Assembly (NCBI GenBank): GCA_030429545.1
Contig: JAUIFF010000006.1
Location: forward strand, 62,001-126,000
Reading direction: 5' to 3'
Source of the DNA: Polyangia bacterium
Lineage (GTDB): Bacteria > Myxococcota_A > Polyangia > Nannocystales > Nannocystaceae
DNA: 64,000 bases
The notes below the pieces were generated by a model, which had not been told where the DNA came from, made no database searches, and worked only from the letters and a program-made list of their open reading frames with translations. Positions within the stretch are counted from its first letter, which is position 1, and every line of letters begins with the position of its first letter. Both the position numbers and the translations under genes were made by a program. Shown here one piece after another: positions 29,281-38,285 of the stretch.

Positions 29281-30129
29281 ATGGCCCAGGCAACCGTGCT
29301 CGACCAAGGCCCCGACCTCGAGCAGGCCCTGCAGGAGCTTTGGCTGCGCGGGCGGGCGTCGTGGCCCGAAGTCGCCGTCGAAATCGAGCAGTTCTTGGCA
29401 CTCATCGGCCGTCGCTTCGCGCCCGGGACCAGCGCAGCGATACGCATGCTCCACGCCGACGACCTCTACCTCCTGTGCGCCTACCTGTCTGGCGCTCCGG
29501 GGGCGAGCACATCTTTTGAAAGCGAGTTCTTTACCCGAGTGGCCCGCGCACTCAAGCGCAGCCGTGCGACCGACGACGAGATCGCTGAGATCCAACAGAT
29601 ACTGCGGGAGCGGCTCCTCAACGACCGCCGCTCGACCCCGGCACGCAGCCACTATGCCGGCACCGGTAGCCTCGGCTCGTGGCTGTGCATCAGTGCTGTC
29701 CGCGAGCTTTGGCGGATGCGGCAGCGAAGCCACCGCGAGGCCCTCGACGAACACACGCTCGAGCAGCTCCCAGCCCACGACGAGGACCAGGAACTCGCAT
29801 ACCTCAAGGCACTTTATCGGCGCGAGTTTAAAGAAGCGTTTAGCGAGGCCCTCGACTCGCTGACGCCAAAGGAGCGCAACGTCTTGCGGTACAACGTCCT
29901 CAAGGGCCTCAATATCACCGAGATCGGTGCGATCTACAGGGTTCATCGGGCGACGATCGCCCGCTGGATCGCCCGCGCCCGCGATCAACTCAAGGCCGAG
30001 ACCCATGCCGCCCTCACCCGCAAGGTCGAGCTTCGCGGGCGCGACCTCGAAAGCGTCTTGCGCCTCATCGAGAGCCAACTCGATGTCAGTCTGCGCAGGC
30101 GCCTCGGCGAAGAACCGCCGCCCACCTAG
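29281..30129 (+). CDS. RNA polymerase sigma-70 factor, myxobacterial family
   Basis: From ATG 29281 the protein has 282 residues. Region 4 is clear: EALDSLTPKERNVLRYNVLK then LNITEIGAIYRVHRATIARW, a sigma-4 helix-turn-helix. Region 2-like helices lie around residues 60-160, including GSLGSWLCISAVRELWRMRQ. It resembles the Myxococcales-specific sigma family (TIGR03001 type), which is often found near Ser/Thr kinases. A kinase with an anti-sigma-like zinc finger lies 4 kb away in the same cluster. It is convergent with the first FAD oxidase, their ends overlapping by 4 bp. Confidence 0.9.
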   Translation: MAQATVLDQGPDLEQALQELWLRGRASWPEVAVEIEQFLALIGRRFAPGTSAAIRMLHADDLYLLCAYLSGAPGASTSFESEFFTRVARALKRSRATDDEIAEIQQILRERLLNDRRSTPARSHYAGTGSLGSWLCISAVRELWRMRQRSHREALDEHTLEQLPAHDEDQELAYLKALYRREFKEAFSEALDSLTPKERNVLRYNVLKGLNITEIGAIYRVHRATIARWIARARDQLKAETHAALTRKVELRGRDLESVLRLIESQLDVSLRRRLGEEPPPT

Positions 30130-31640
30130 CTGCCTGTCGACCCGACGCCATACCTCCCAGGTGCGAGAATCCCCAAAGGGTCGAGTTCCCGTTTGAGCCG
30201 CTCGAGAAGCTGCGTGCGCGCCGAGTCATAAAGCGCTGCTGCACTTTGATGGGCAATGTCGGTGCGGTGACAACCCATGCCCCCTTCACGAAACGCCGAG
30301 TGAAGCGCATCGAGGGCCGCGTGTGCACGCTGTGTCTCGACCGCGGATCTCCGATCGAAGCGGATCGCGACCAGGCTTTCCGCCGCGCTGTCATCGAGGA
30401 TGTTGAAGGTGATCCCAAGGGGCACACCATGCCTGGCACCGATCTCCATACACAGCCCCGCGGCACGCTCAAAGACCTCTGGCTCAACGACCAGTGATGG
30501 CACGAAGGCGAGCCAGCCACCTGTCCCTTGCTGATCGATCTCCAGCGTCCGCGCACCCGCTAGCTCGTAGACGCTGATGTCCTGTGGCTCACCCAGGTAG
30601 AGGCGACTAAAGCGGCGTTCCATCTCATCGCGGGCCTCGTCCGGACCGCGAAACAGCCTCAACGCCTCAACAACTCCAGCAAGGGCGCCGCGTACCTCCG
30701 CAGCCGCGGCCGCGGCCATCGTCGCTGTGCCGCGATAGGCCGCGAAAAGCACGTATTCCCCACCAGGCTGGCCGAACCCGTAGCTCGCCCGCATCTGCGT
30801 GTTGAGGAACTTTGCAACGCAATTGATCGCACCGTCGCGGACCAACCGACGCACTGCCGCGACCGCCTCCCCGAACCGGGACGCCGGCACCCGACCATGC
30901 AACACCATGAGCACTTCGGGGCGTGGAACGAGCCCGATCGCCGCGGCCGTCACGACACCAAGGTTTGACTGGACAAACAACTCGGCGAGACCAGGGCCAA
31001 CCCCGACCCGCCGGTGAAATCGGTGCATGTCGTCGCGTCCGTCCGACCAACTTCCCGTGCGTACGATCGATCCATCGGCAAGCATGACTTCGAGTGCCCG
31101 CAAATCCTCGGCCCGCGCCCGCACAAAACCGACGCCGCGCTCGAGGAGGTTGCCGACGACACTCGAGTCAGAACTCGAGCCGGTGATGTTGAGCATCCAG
31201 GGAGTCCCGGCGAGAGCCCGCGATAGCTCTCCTTGGCTGACGCCGCTCTCAACCACGGCAACACCCCGCGAGAGGTCGAGCTCTCGGATCTCACGCAGGC
31301 GCGAGAGGTCGAGGATCACCGCGTCGTCGTCGACCGCTTTGCGTGAGCCCAGACCCCAATTCCGGCCGCGGCTAATCGTATAAACCGGCAGCGGCGGCTC
31401 GGCGCTGGCCACCTCGAGCACCGCCCGCAGTTCGCCCTGGTCTTTGGGGGTGATCACGGCCCCGGGGCGACCGCGTTGGAACTCGCCAATGTCTTCGCCA
31501 AAGGCGGCTAGCCGCGCGCGCGAGCCCGGCGTCGCCCCGAGCCGACGGGCGAGTTCGCGGCCGACCTCAGAGCTGGCGAACTCGGCATCGAGCGCCAATG
31601 TTTTGCTATTTGGGCCCGCGTTCGCTTGGAGCTTTGGCAT
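30126..31640 (-). CDS. FAD-linked oxidase, VAO/PCMH type
   Basis: About 504 residues from ATG 31640; a longer start at 31676 is possible. The PCMH FAD-binding region (about 60-235) shows PVYTISRGRNWGLGSRKAV and MLNITGSSSDSSVVGNLLER, and the C-terminus DPLGILAPGRYG is typical of the vanillyl-alcohol oxidase / p-cresol methylhydroxylase group. Such enzymes oxidise phenolic or hydroxy-acid substrates with covalently or tightly bound FAD. It is divergent (about 110 bp) from a related oxidase-acyltransferase fusion. Substrate unknown. Confidence 0.88.
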   Translation of the reverse strand: MPKLQANAGPNSKTLALDAEFASSEVGRELARRLGATPGSRARLAAFGEDIGEFQRGRPGAVITPKDQGELRAVLEVASAEPPLPVYTISRGRNWGLGSRKAVDDDAVILDLSRLREIRELDLSRGVAVVESGVSQGELSRALAGTPWMLNITGSSSDSSVVGNLLERGVGFVRARAEDLRALEVMLADGSIVRTGSWSDGRDDMHRFHRRVGVGPGLAELFVQSNLGVVTAAAIGLVPRPEVLMVLHGRVPASRFGEAVAAVRRLVRDGAINCVAKFLNTQMRASYGFGQPGGEYVLFAAYRGTATMAAAAAAEVRGALAGVVEALRLFRGPDEARDEMERRFSRLYLGEPQDISVYELAGARTLEIDQQGTGGWLAFVPSLVVEPEVFERAAGLCMEIGARHGVPLGITFNILDDSAAESLVAIRFDRRSAVETQRAHAALDALHSAFREGGMGCHRTDIAHQSAAALYDSARTQLLERLKRELDPLGILAPGRYGVGSTGS

Positions 31641-31749
31641 CTCCACTAAGAGCCATGTCGCCCAAGCTTGTCGCACTTAAATCATGGCCGGCGCCAAAAA
31701 AACTATGCGGCTGCGTGCGACAAGCTGACTGCGAGCGGCTCTCCACCGC

Positions 31750-34074
31750 ATGAACCGCAACTTGCAGTGCCTCGAGACCCCTGCCGATGAAGATCGCGTC
31801 ACCCAGCACTTTTGCGACGCGCTTGGCGAGAGCGCTGTCGATGTCCGACCAGCTTCACTTGACGCGGCCGCGACCGCGACTTTTGCGACCGAGGCTCGCA
31901 TCCGCGGAATCCTCCGACCACGTAGCCGCGAGGAGGTCCAACGCTGCGTCCGTATCGCCCGCGCTGAAGCCGTCCCCCTCTACCCGATTAGCGGCGGCAA
32001 GAACTGGGGCCTGGGTTCACGGGTGCCGACGACCGACGGAGCCTACCTCCTCGACCTTGGCGGGATGGCGCGGATCCTCGACTACGACGCTGAGCTCGCC
32101 CATGTGACGATCGAACCTGGGGTGTCCTTTGGACAGCTCGCCACCTTCCTCCGCGAGCGCGGCGAGCGCCACCTCCTCTCAACGACCGGCTCGACGCCGG
32201 CTTCGAGCGTCATCGGCAATACCGTTGAGCGTGGCGACGGGATTGGGCCATTGGGCGACCGGGCTGCACACGTCTGTGCCCTCGAGGTGGTACTCGGTAC
32301 AGGCGAGGTCATCGAAACCGGGTTTGCCCGTTTCTCGGGGGCGAGCGCAGCCCGGGCCTACCGCTGGGGCGTCGGTCCGAGCCTCGACAGCCTCTTCCAG
32401 CAAAGCAACTTGGGGATCGTCACGCGAATGACTGTGTGGCTCACCCCGCGGCCCGCGGCGCTCTTGGCCTTTCGCTTCGCCGTCGGCGATGCCAGCCAGC
32501 TCGGGTCGGCGATGGAGGCGATTCGCCAACTCCGCCTCGAAGGCACACTGCGCTCACTTGTCGCCGTGTGGAACGACTTCCGTGTGCTCTCGACGCGGGT
32601 CAACATCCCGTGGGGCGATGCTTCGCCACGGGCGATCCTCCGCGAGGAGCTCGCGGCGCTCGTGGGCGGAGAGGTCGCGCCTTGGTACGGGATGGGAGCG
32701 GTCTACGCCGGCTCGCCGGCCCTCGCCGAAGCGGCCCGGCTGCGCATCGCCGAGGTCCTCGGCCCGCACACAGCAGACCTCATCTTTGAGGAGCAGCGCC
32801 GTGGTGCGTCCACCATCGTCCACACCGCCAACGACGGGCGCAGCCTCGCGGCCTTTGGTAGCGGCGACGCGGCCTTTGCACTGCTCGGCGGCCAACCACA
32901 GGAGGCAAGCCTGGCATCCGCCTACTTCCGCAAGGAAGTACTCCCTCCTGCCGGTGATCGCGACCTCGATCGCGACCGCTGCGGTGTGATGTGGTCGTGC
33001 CCGGTCGTCCCACTGCGCGCCACCGACATCGAGCGAGCCGCGGCGATCTGCGAGACCAGCATGACCGACCACGGTTTCGAACCGATGCTTGCGCTCCTCG
33101 CCCAACACGACCGCACGGCCTACCTCGTGCCGATCATCATCTACGACCGCGACGTGCCTGGCGACGACACACGCGCACGCACCTGCCACGACGCCTGCCT
33201 CGCGGCGCTGATCGACGCTGGCTACCTGCCCTACCGTCTCGGTGTCCAGTCGATGGGCGCCCTACCGCAACCTAACGACGACTCCGTCGCCCTCTTTGGC
33301 CGTCTCAAGCACGCCTTTGACCCCGACGAGATCCTCGCACCCGGTCGCTACGACCCCCGCCGTGCACGGGGTGACGACGCTATTGGAGGGGGTGAACCGG
33401 CATCGACGAGCAACCCGAACATCCTTGACGGGACCGTCCTCGGCGCACCTGAACTCGCCGGCGAGGACTGCTTGTTTTACGCCTTTCGACCGGCGCTCCA
33501 CCCTGAGCTCGCCGATCAGGTGGAGGCCGCCCACCGCGAAGTACTCGCGGAGTACTGCGTTGAGGGCCTCACGATCCGCACGCCGCTTCGCACCCAGCAG
33601 GCAACCTGGATGGTCGTTGCCCGCACACAGCCCGGCGCGCCTCCTTGTGGCGCTGTGCGCCTCGAACTTCCGACTCCACAGACACCAACTCCGCTCGAGA
33701 CGATCGTCGCCGACCACTTCCCCCACCAGCTGCGAGACCTGTGCGCCGCGCTGCATGGGAGTGCCGAGATCGCGGGGCTCTGGGTCGCCCGCGACCACCG
33801 ACGCCGCGGCCTATCCCGCGCCCTGATGCTCGCCGGCATCCATCTCGCCAAGCGCCTCCAACTCGCCCAGCTCTACGGAATCGCGGCCGGACACGTCATC
33901 CCGACCTTCGTCCAGACCGGTGCCTGCATCGAGCGGCGGTTCTCCGGCGAAGGCCCGCTCCCCTACCCGTCGACCCGCTACCAGTCGCACTTGCTGCGTT
34001 GGGATCTATCCCCATGTCGGCGCGATGCGGCCGTGCGAACGAGTCCTCGGCTGGTGCCATTTTCACGATACTGA
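31750..34074 (+). CDS. FAD-linked oxidase fused to a GNAT-type acyltransferase
   Basis: A 774-residue two-domain protein. Residues about 1-535 are a VAO/PCMH oxidase (PLYPISGGKNWGLGSRVPTT, LLSTTGSTPASSVIGNTVER, ending FDPDEILAPGRYDP), related to the divergent neighbour. After a linker of about 25 residues, residues about 565-755 form a GNAT-like domain: IAGLWVARDHRRRGLSRALM carries the acetyl-CoA-binding R-x-x-G-L/A motif, and the following helix and strand fit N-acyltransferases. It may oxidise a substrate and then acylate it. The exact reaction is unknown. No stop or frameshift separates the two domains. Confidence 0.88.
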   Translation: MNRNLQCLETPADEDRVTQHFCDALGESAVDVRPASLDAAATATFATEARIRGILRPRSREEVQRCVRIARAEAVPLYPISGGKNWGLGSRVPTTDGAYLLDLGGMARILDYDAELAHVTIEPGVSFGQLATFLRERGERHLLSTTGSTPASSVIGNTVERGDGIGPLGDRAAHVCALEVVLGTGEVIETGFARFSGASAARAYRWGVGPSLDSLFQQSNLGIVTRMTVWLTPRPAALLAFRFAVGDASQLGSAMEAIRQLRLEGTLRSLVAVWNDFRVLSTRVNIPWGDASPRAILREELAALVGGEVAPWYGMGAVYAGSPALAEAARLRIAEVLGPHTADLIFEEQRRGASTIVHTANDGRSLAAFGSGDAAFALLGGQPQEASLASAYFRKEVLPPAGDRDLDRDRCGVMWSCPVVPLRATDIERAAAICETSMTDHGFEPMLALLAQHDRTAYLVPIIIYDRDVPGDDTRARTCHDACLAALIDAGYLPYRLGVQSMGALPQPNDDSVALFGRLKHAFDPDEILAPGRYDPRRARGDDAIGGGEPASTSNPNILDGTVLGAPELAGEDCLFYAFRPALHPELADQVEAAHREVLAEYCVEGLTIRTPLRTQQATWMVVARTQPGAPPCGAVRLELPTPQTPTPLETIVADHFPHQLRDLCAALHGSAEIAGLWVARDHRRRGLSRALMLAGIHLAKRLQLAQLYGIAAGHVIPTFVQTGACIERRFSGEGPLPYPSTRYQSHLLRWDLSPCRRDAAVRTSPRLVPFSRY

Positions 34075-34093
34075 CGCATTCCAACCAACCAAA

Positions 34094-34131
34094 CGCTAGA
34101 AAGCCGTTGTCGATACAAGTAAATTCTAGCG
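34094..34131. terminator. Inverted repeat between convergent genes
   Basis: CGCTAGAA (34094-34101) and TTCTAGCG (34124-34131) are perfect inverted copies with a 22-base loop. The right arm contains the TAG stop of the kinase gene. No T-run follows, so its use as a terminator is only suspected. Confidence 0.35.
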
Positions 34132-36894
34132 AACTGTGGGAGCTACACCCTGTGAAGACCTGTCCCTAATGCCATCTTGCTGCGCAAGCCAAGCTTCGAT
34201 CGTGGCCACCTCGCGGATCCCCCCGCGACCGAGCTTGCGATAGATCGCTAGGGCGCGCTCAGCCTCCGCCCGCGCCACTGTCGGTGGTTCGCCGGCATCG
34301 AGCTTTGCCCGCGCGAGAGCAAAGCCGACGCGTGCGCGCTGCTCCGGCTGGACCTCCGCCTTTGCCAGCGCGAGTGCGGCTCGCTCGAGAACCTCTCGGG
34401 CACGCTCCGGCGAATCGACCCAAAGCTTTGCGATCCCAACCTCGCCCAGAGCGAGTGCTGTGAGAGGGTGCTCCGCCCCAAGCACGGCAAGGCGTCGCTC
34501 ATATGCGACTCGCACCCTGGCCGCGCCACCCTCCCGGTCGATCCCTGAGGCGACCTCGAGCGCCCCGAGTTCAAGCGCCACCTCGACCCAAAGAAGATGC
34601 TCCGCTCCGAGCAGACGCTCACGGATCGCCAGCGCCTTGCGAAAATGCTGGTGAGCCGTCGTCGGCTCCCCATTCGCCACACCGAGCCGTCCCAGATTTA
34701 GCAATACGTGTGATCGATCGAGCTCACCGTCATCGCCAAGCGCCACGCGAATCGCCAACGCCCGTCGCAGGTAAGCCCGTGCCTCACTGAGATACCCGCG
34801 CGCCAGATAGGCCTCGCCAATGTTGTTGAGACTCGCGGCGACCCGTGTGTGCGAGCCGCCGAGACTGCCCAAGCGCAGCGCAAGCGCACGCTCTTGCAGG
34901 TCGATCACCTCCTCCCACCGACCGAGCGCTGCGAGGGAAAGCCCCTGCGCCGACAGGGCGCTGGCCACTGCCACGTCTGAACTCGGAAGCGTCGCATAGA
35001 TCGCCTCGGCCTCTGCACCTGCGGCGAACGCCTCATGGTAACGCCCGATTGAGTACAGGTAGTGGCTGCGTAGCGACCGCACGCGCCCCTCGGTCGCCCG
35101 GCTTTCGCCCCGCCGAGCAAACGCTCTCTCAGTGTGACCGATCCCGCGACGTGCTCCCGAGAGCAGGCCAAGCGACGCGTCGACAATCGTGAGCTCGAGC
35201 CAGATCTCTGGGAGTATGGCGTCGTAGCGTGTGTCCTCAGCGAGTGCGAGGGCCCGCTCGAGCGTGGCTTGGGCCGCGAGAACCTCGCCACGCCGCAGCT
35301 CGACCTGGCCGTGCCGGAGAAGCGCCTCGACGAGCAGCGGCGGGTATTCGAGTGCCTCCGCCTCTGCGAGAACCTCTCGCACCGACGCCATGGCTGCACC
35401 CAACTTCCCGGCGAGGAAGAGGCGTTGGACCTCCTCCAGGCGCATGCGCAACGCCAGCTGTGCTGGCTCAAACGGCGGCGGCCTGACAACGTCGACCTCG
35501 AGGCAACTAGCGACCAATCGATACTCGAGCGGCTGCTTGGCGAGGAAAGCGAGGGTCGGTCCGTCCGCACTCCCAGCGGCATTGACCAGTTTGCGCAGGA
35601 CTTCGAGGCTTTGCTCGAGACAGATGCGCGAGGACTCCTGTCGACCTTCTTCCCCGAGGCAGACCTCACCGTAGGCCACCAGCCAGGCCTCGGCTGTCGC
35701 GTCGAGAGTCCGGATGAGTTTGGCCATCGGCACCTCCTCGTCCGGGCCAGCGCGCGCGACCAGAACGTGCCGCGCCTGGGCGTTCCAAGCTGCTTCGAGG
35801 AGCTGTGAAGGGTCACCACACTTGCCCTTTGCCGGCAGGGCAATCCCTCCGAGGGCGATCCCGAGAGCCGCGGCTCCACTGGCGAGCGTCCATCGCCACG
35901 CCCGCCTGCCGAGGCCCCGCTCGAGGGCGTCACAAAGCGCGTCGATCGTTGCGAAGCGGTCTTCTGGGTCGCACGCGAGCGCACGGGCCACAACCGGGTC
36001 GAGCCAACGCGGGAACCCGCGCCCGAGCCCCTGCGGTCCCGCTTTGATCGCCGCCACGTTGACGGCCGCAAATGGTCCGCGCCCGGTAAGTGCCTCATAA
36101 AGTGCCACCGCGAACGCAAACTGATCGCTGCGCGCGCTGCCAGGCCTGCCACTCAGCTGCTCCGGCGACATGTAACGCGGCGTGCCCACAAGCCACGAGC
36201 CGGTCTGCCCCTCGCGCTCGGGCGAACGCGCGAGACCGAAGTCTGTCACTCGGACACGACCGTCGACACCGACGAGCACATTGTCGGCCTTGAAGTCGCA
36301 GTGGACGATCCCCTGGCGGTGCGCCGCCGCGAGTCCGCGACCGGCGTCGACGTACGCCTGGACGATCGCCCGCACCGAACGCCTTGGCGGTCCCTCAACC
36401 CACGTCCGCAGCGTCTCCCCGCGGACAAGCTCCATCGCCAGGAAGACCGCGTCGTCGCCCGCAACAACATCAAAGACAACGATGACATTGGGATGGGCGA
36501 GACGCGCGAGCATCTGCGCCTCAGCAAGTAAGCGACCCCTCACCTCCGCGTCGGTGCGGCGAAGCACCTTGAGGGCAACCTCGCGGTCGAGCACACGATC
36601 GTGGGCTGCGTAGACCACACCCATGCCACCGGCGCCAACAAGCTCGCCCACCTCAAAGCGCTCGCTCAACACGACACCCCGCACAAGCGTCCGCCCCGTC
36701 GAGAGCTCGCCCGGACAGCTCCCCGAACTCGAGGACCCACGCGCGGCTCCGATCGCCGCCGCTGCAAGAAGATCGAGACAGCGCGGGCAGCCGTCGATGT
36801 GGGCATCTATCGCCTCGCGGCGGGCGTCGTCCACTTCGACGAGCCCGTGGAGCTCATCCTCAGACAAGCATGTCCGGCTGATTCGCGCGCTCAC
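34126..36894 (-). CDS. Zinc-finger/Ser-Thr protein kinase with TPR repeats
   Basis: From GTG 36894 (GAGG five bases upstream) the protein has about 922 residues; a TTG at 36963 would add 23. The N-terminus carries an anti-sigma-type H-x3-C-x2-C motif (HIDGCPRC, residues about 32-39). A Hanks kinase follows (about 80-335): VGAGGMGVVYAAHD, EVALKVL, HCDFKADNVLV, DFGLARS, GTPRYMSPEQL. The HRD Arg is replaced by Cys (non-RD kinase). A hydrophobic segment (about 335-355) precedes a long C-terminal TPR array. It likely couples a signal to the cluster sigma factor; this link is inference. Confidence 0.9.
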   Translation of the reverse strand: MSARISRTCLSEDELHGLVEVDDARREAIDAHIDGCPRCLDLLAAAAIGAARGSSSSGSCPGELSTGRTLVRGVVLSERFEVGELVGAGGMGVVYAAHDRVLDREVALKVLRRTDAEVRGRLLAEAQMLARLAHPNVIVVFDVVAGDDAVFLAMELVRGETLRTWVEGPPRRSVRAIVQAYVDAGRGLAAAHRQGIVHCDFKADNVLVGVDGRVRVTDFGLARSPEREGQTGSWLVGTPRYMSPEQLSGRPGSARSDQFAFAVALYEALTGRGPFAAVNVAAIKAGPQGLGRGFPRWLDPVVARALACDPEDRFATIDALCDALERGLGRRAWRWTLASGAAALGIALGGIALPAKGKCGDPSQLLEAAWNAQARHVLVARAGPDEEVPMAKLIRTLDATAEAWLVAYGEVCLGEEGRQESSRICLEQSLEVLRKLVNAAGSADGPTLAFLAKQPLEYRLVASCLEVDVVRPPPFEPAQLALRMRLEEVQRLFLAGKLGAAMASVREVLAEAEALEYPPLLVEALLRHGQVELRRGEVLAAQATLERALALAEDTRYDAILPEIWLELTIVDASLGLLSGARRGIGHTERAFARRGESRATEGRVRSLRSHYLYSIGRYHEAFAAGAEAEAIYATLPSSDVAVASALSAQGLSLAALGRWEEVIDLQERALALRLGSLGGSHTRVAASLNNIGEAYLARGYLSEARAYLRRALAIRVALGDDGELDRSHVLLNLGRLGVANGEPTTAHQHFRKALAIRERLLGAEHLLWVEVALELGALEVASGIDREGGAARVRVAYERRLAVLGAEHPLTALALGEVGIAKLWVDSPERAREVLERAALALAKAEVQPEQRARVGFALARAKLDAGEPPTVARAEAERALAIYRKLGRGGIREVATIEAWLAQQDGIRDRSSQGVAPTVR

Positions 36895-38285
36895 ATCGAC
36901 CTCAACCCTGCACCTGAAGCAACAAGGCTCGCCCACTATGGTTGCGAAGGGCCGTATGAGCAAGCCGCCTCACTGAGCCTTTGAGCGCCACCACCAGTCG
37001 AAACAACCACGCCTCCGCGCGCCACCAGTCGAAACAACCACGACCGCACCACGATTCGCGGCCATCTTTTTCCCAGGCTACCGAGCCCGAAGTCGTGAAC
37101 AGCAACTGCCACTACTCCCACGACTACGCCCGCGCCCAAAGTTGTGGGCCGCCACGCCACGATTCGCGGTGACCTTTTGCCAGGGTGCGAGCCCGAAGCA
37201 GCGACGCTGTCAACCCACTGCGAGCCCCCGCGCGCCACCAGTCGAAACAACCACGCCCGCACCACGATTCGCGGTGATATTTTTGCCAGGGTGCGAGCCC
37301 GAAGCAGCGACGCTGTCAACCCACTGCGAGCCCCCGCGCCCACCAGTCGAAACCACCACGCCCGCACCACGATTCGCGGCCATCTTTTTCCCAGGGTGCG
37401 AGCCTGAAGCGGCGACGCTTATCTGCTGCGAGCCCACCGAGTCGAAACAACCACGCCCGCACCACGATTCGCGGCCATCTTTTTCCCAGGCTATCGATCC
37501 CAAAGCGGCGACACTTTCGGAAGCGGGTGGGGTGCTCCGTTGAAAAAGTGTATATTCAAACGAAAGCCGGTCGACCACGTGCACTTGAAGTTGTGTTGCG
37601 GCTGGCGAGCGGACATCGACCTCGACCCTCGCCCCCAAAACGGCGACGCTGACAGCCTACTCCGAGCCGCTGTCAGCCCTACTCCGAGCCGACTACGCCC
37701 CCGCGCGCCACCAGTCGAAACAACCACGCCCGCACCACGATTCGCTGTCATCTTCTTGCCCCCCTAGTCGACTACTACGCCAGTCGAAACCACCACGCCC
37801 GCACCACGACTCGCTGTCATCTTTTTGCCAGGCTGCGAGTCCGAAGCGGCGGGACCCACTGCAAGCCGCTCCCGTGCCCCTATGCCCCCGCGCGCCACCA
37901 GTCGAAACCACCACGATTCGCGGTGATATTTTTGCCAGGCTGCGAGTCCGAAGCGGCGACGCGTCAGCCTACTCCGAGCCGCCTACTCCGAGCCGCCCCG
38001 CGCGCCACCAGTCGAAACAACCACACCCGCACCACGATTCGCGGCGATATTTTTGCCAGGGTGCGAGTCCGAAGCGGCGACGCTGTGGTGGACCCACTGC
38101 AAGCCGCTCCCGCGCCACTACGCCCCCGCGCGCCACCAGTCGAAACCACCACGCCCGCACCACGATTCGCGGTGATATTTTTGCCAGGGTGCGAGTCCGA
38201 AGCGGCGACGCTGTGGTGGACCCACTGCAAGCCGCTCTCGGGCCGCAGCCTGGCAAAAATAGCCCGCGCGATCCATTCGAATCGT
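36895..38285. repeat. Hairpin-repeat array 1 (about ten degenerate ~95-130-bp units)
   Basis: Core AGTCGAAACAACCACGCC-type starts occur at about 36996, 37027, 37240, 37345, 37440, 37713, 37782, 37900, 38010 and 38138. A full unit continues CACGATTCGCGG, ATATTTTTGCCAGGGTGCGAG, GAAGCGGCGACGCTG and CTGCAAGCCGCTC. The last unit ends in an inverted copy of its own first half: 38169-38206 pairs with 38231-38267. ORFs here are Gly/Arg/Val repeats with no domain. A 37540-37650 island is unrelated to the unit and recalls the sequence just upstream of the kinase start. Confidence 0.85.
38169..38267. repeat. Terminal hairpin of array 1
   Basis: Left arm 38169-38206 and right arm 38231-38267 are inverted copies over about 37 bases with roughly 80% pairing, including TATTTTTGCCAGG/CCTGGCAAAAATA. 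The tip holds a small stem GTGG/CCAC. It lies 19 bp from the 3' end of the TonB-type gene. Confidence 0.85.
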
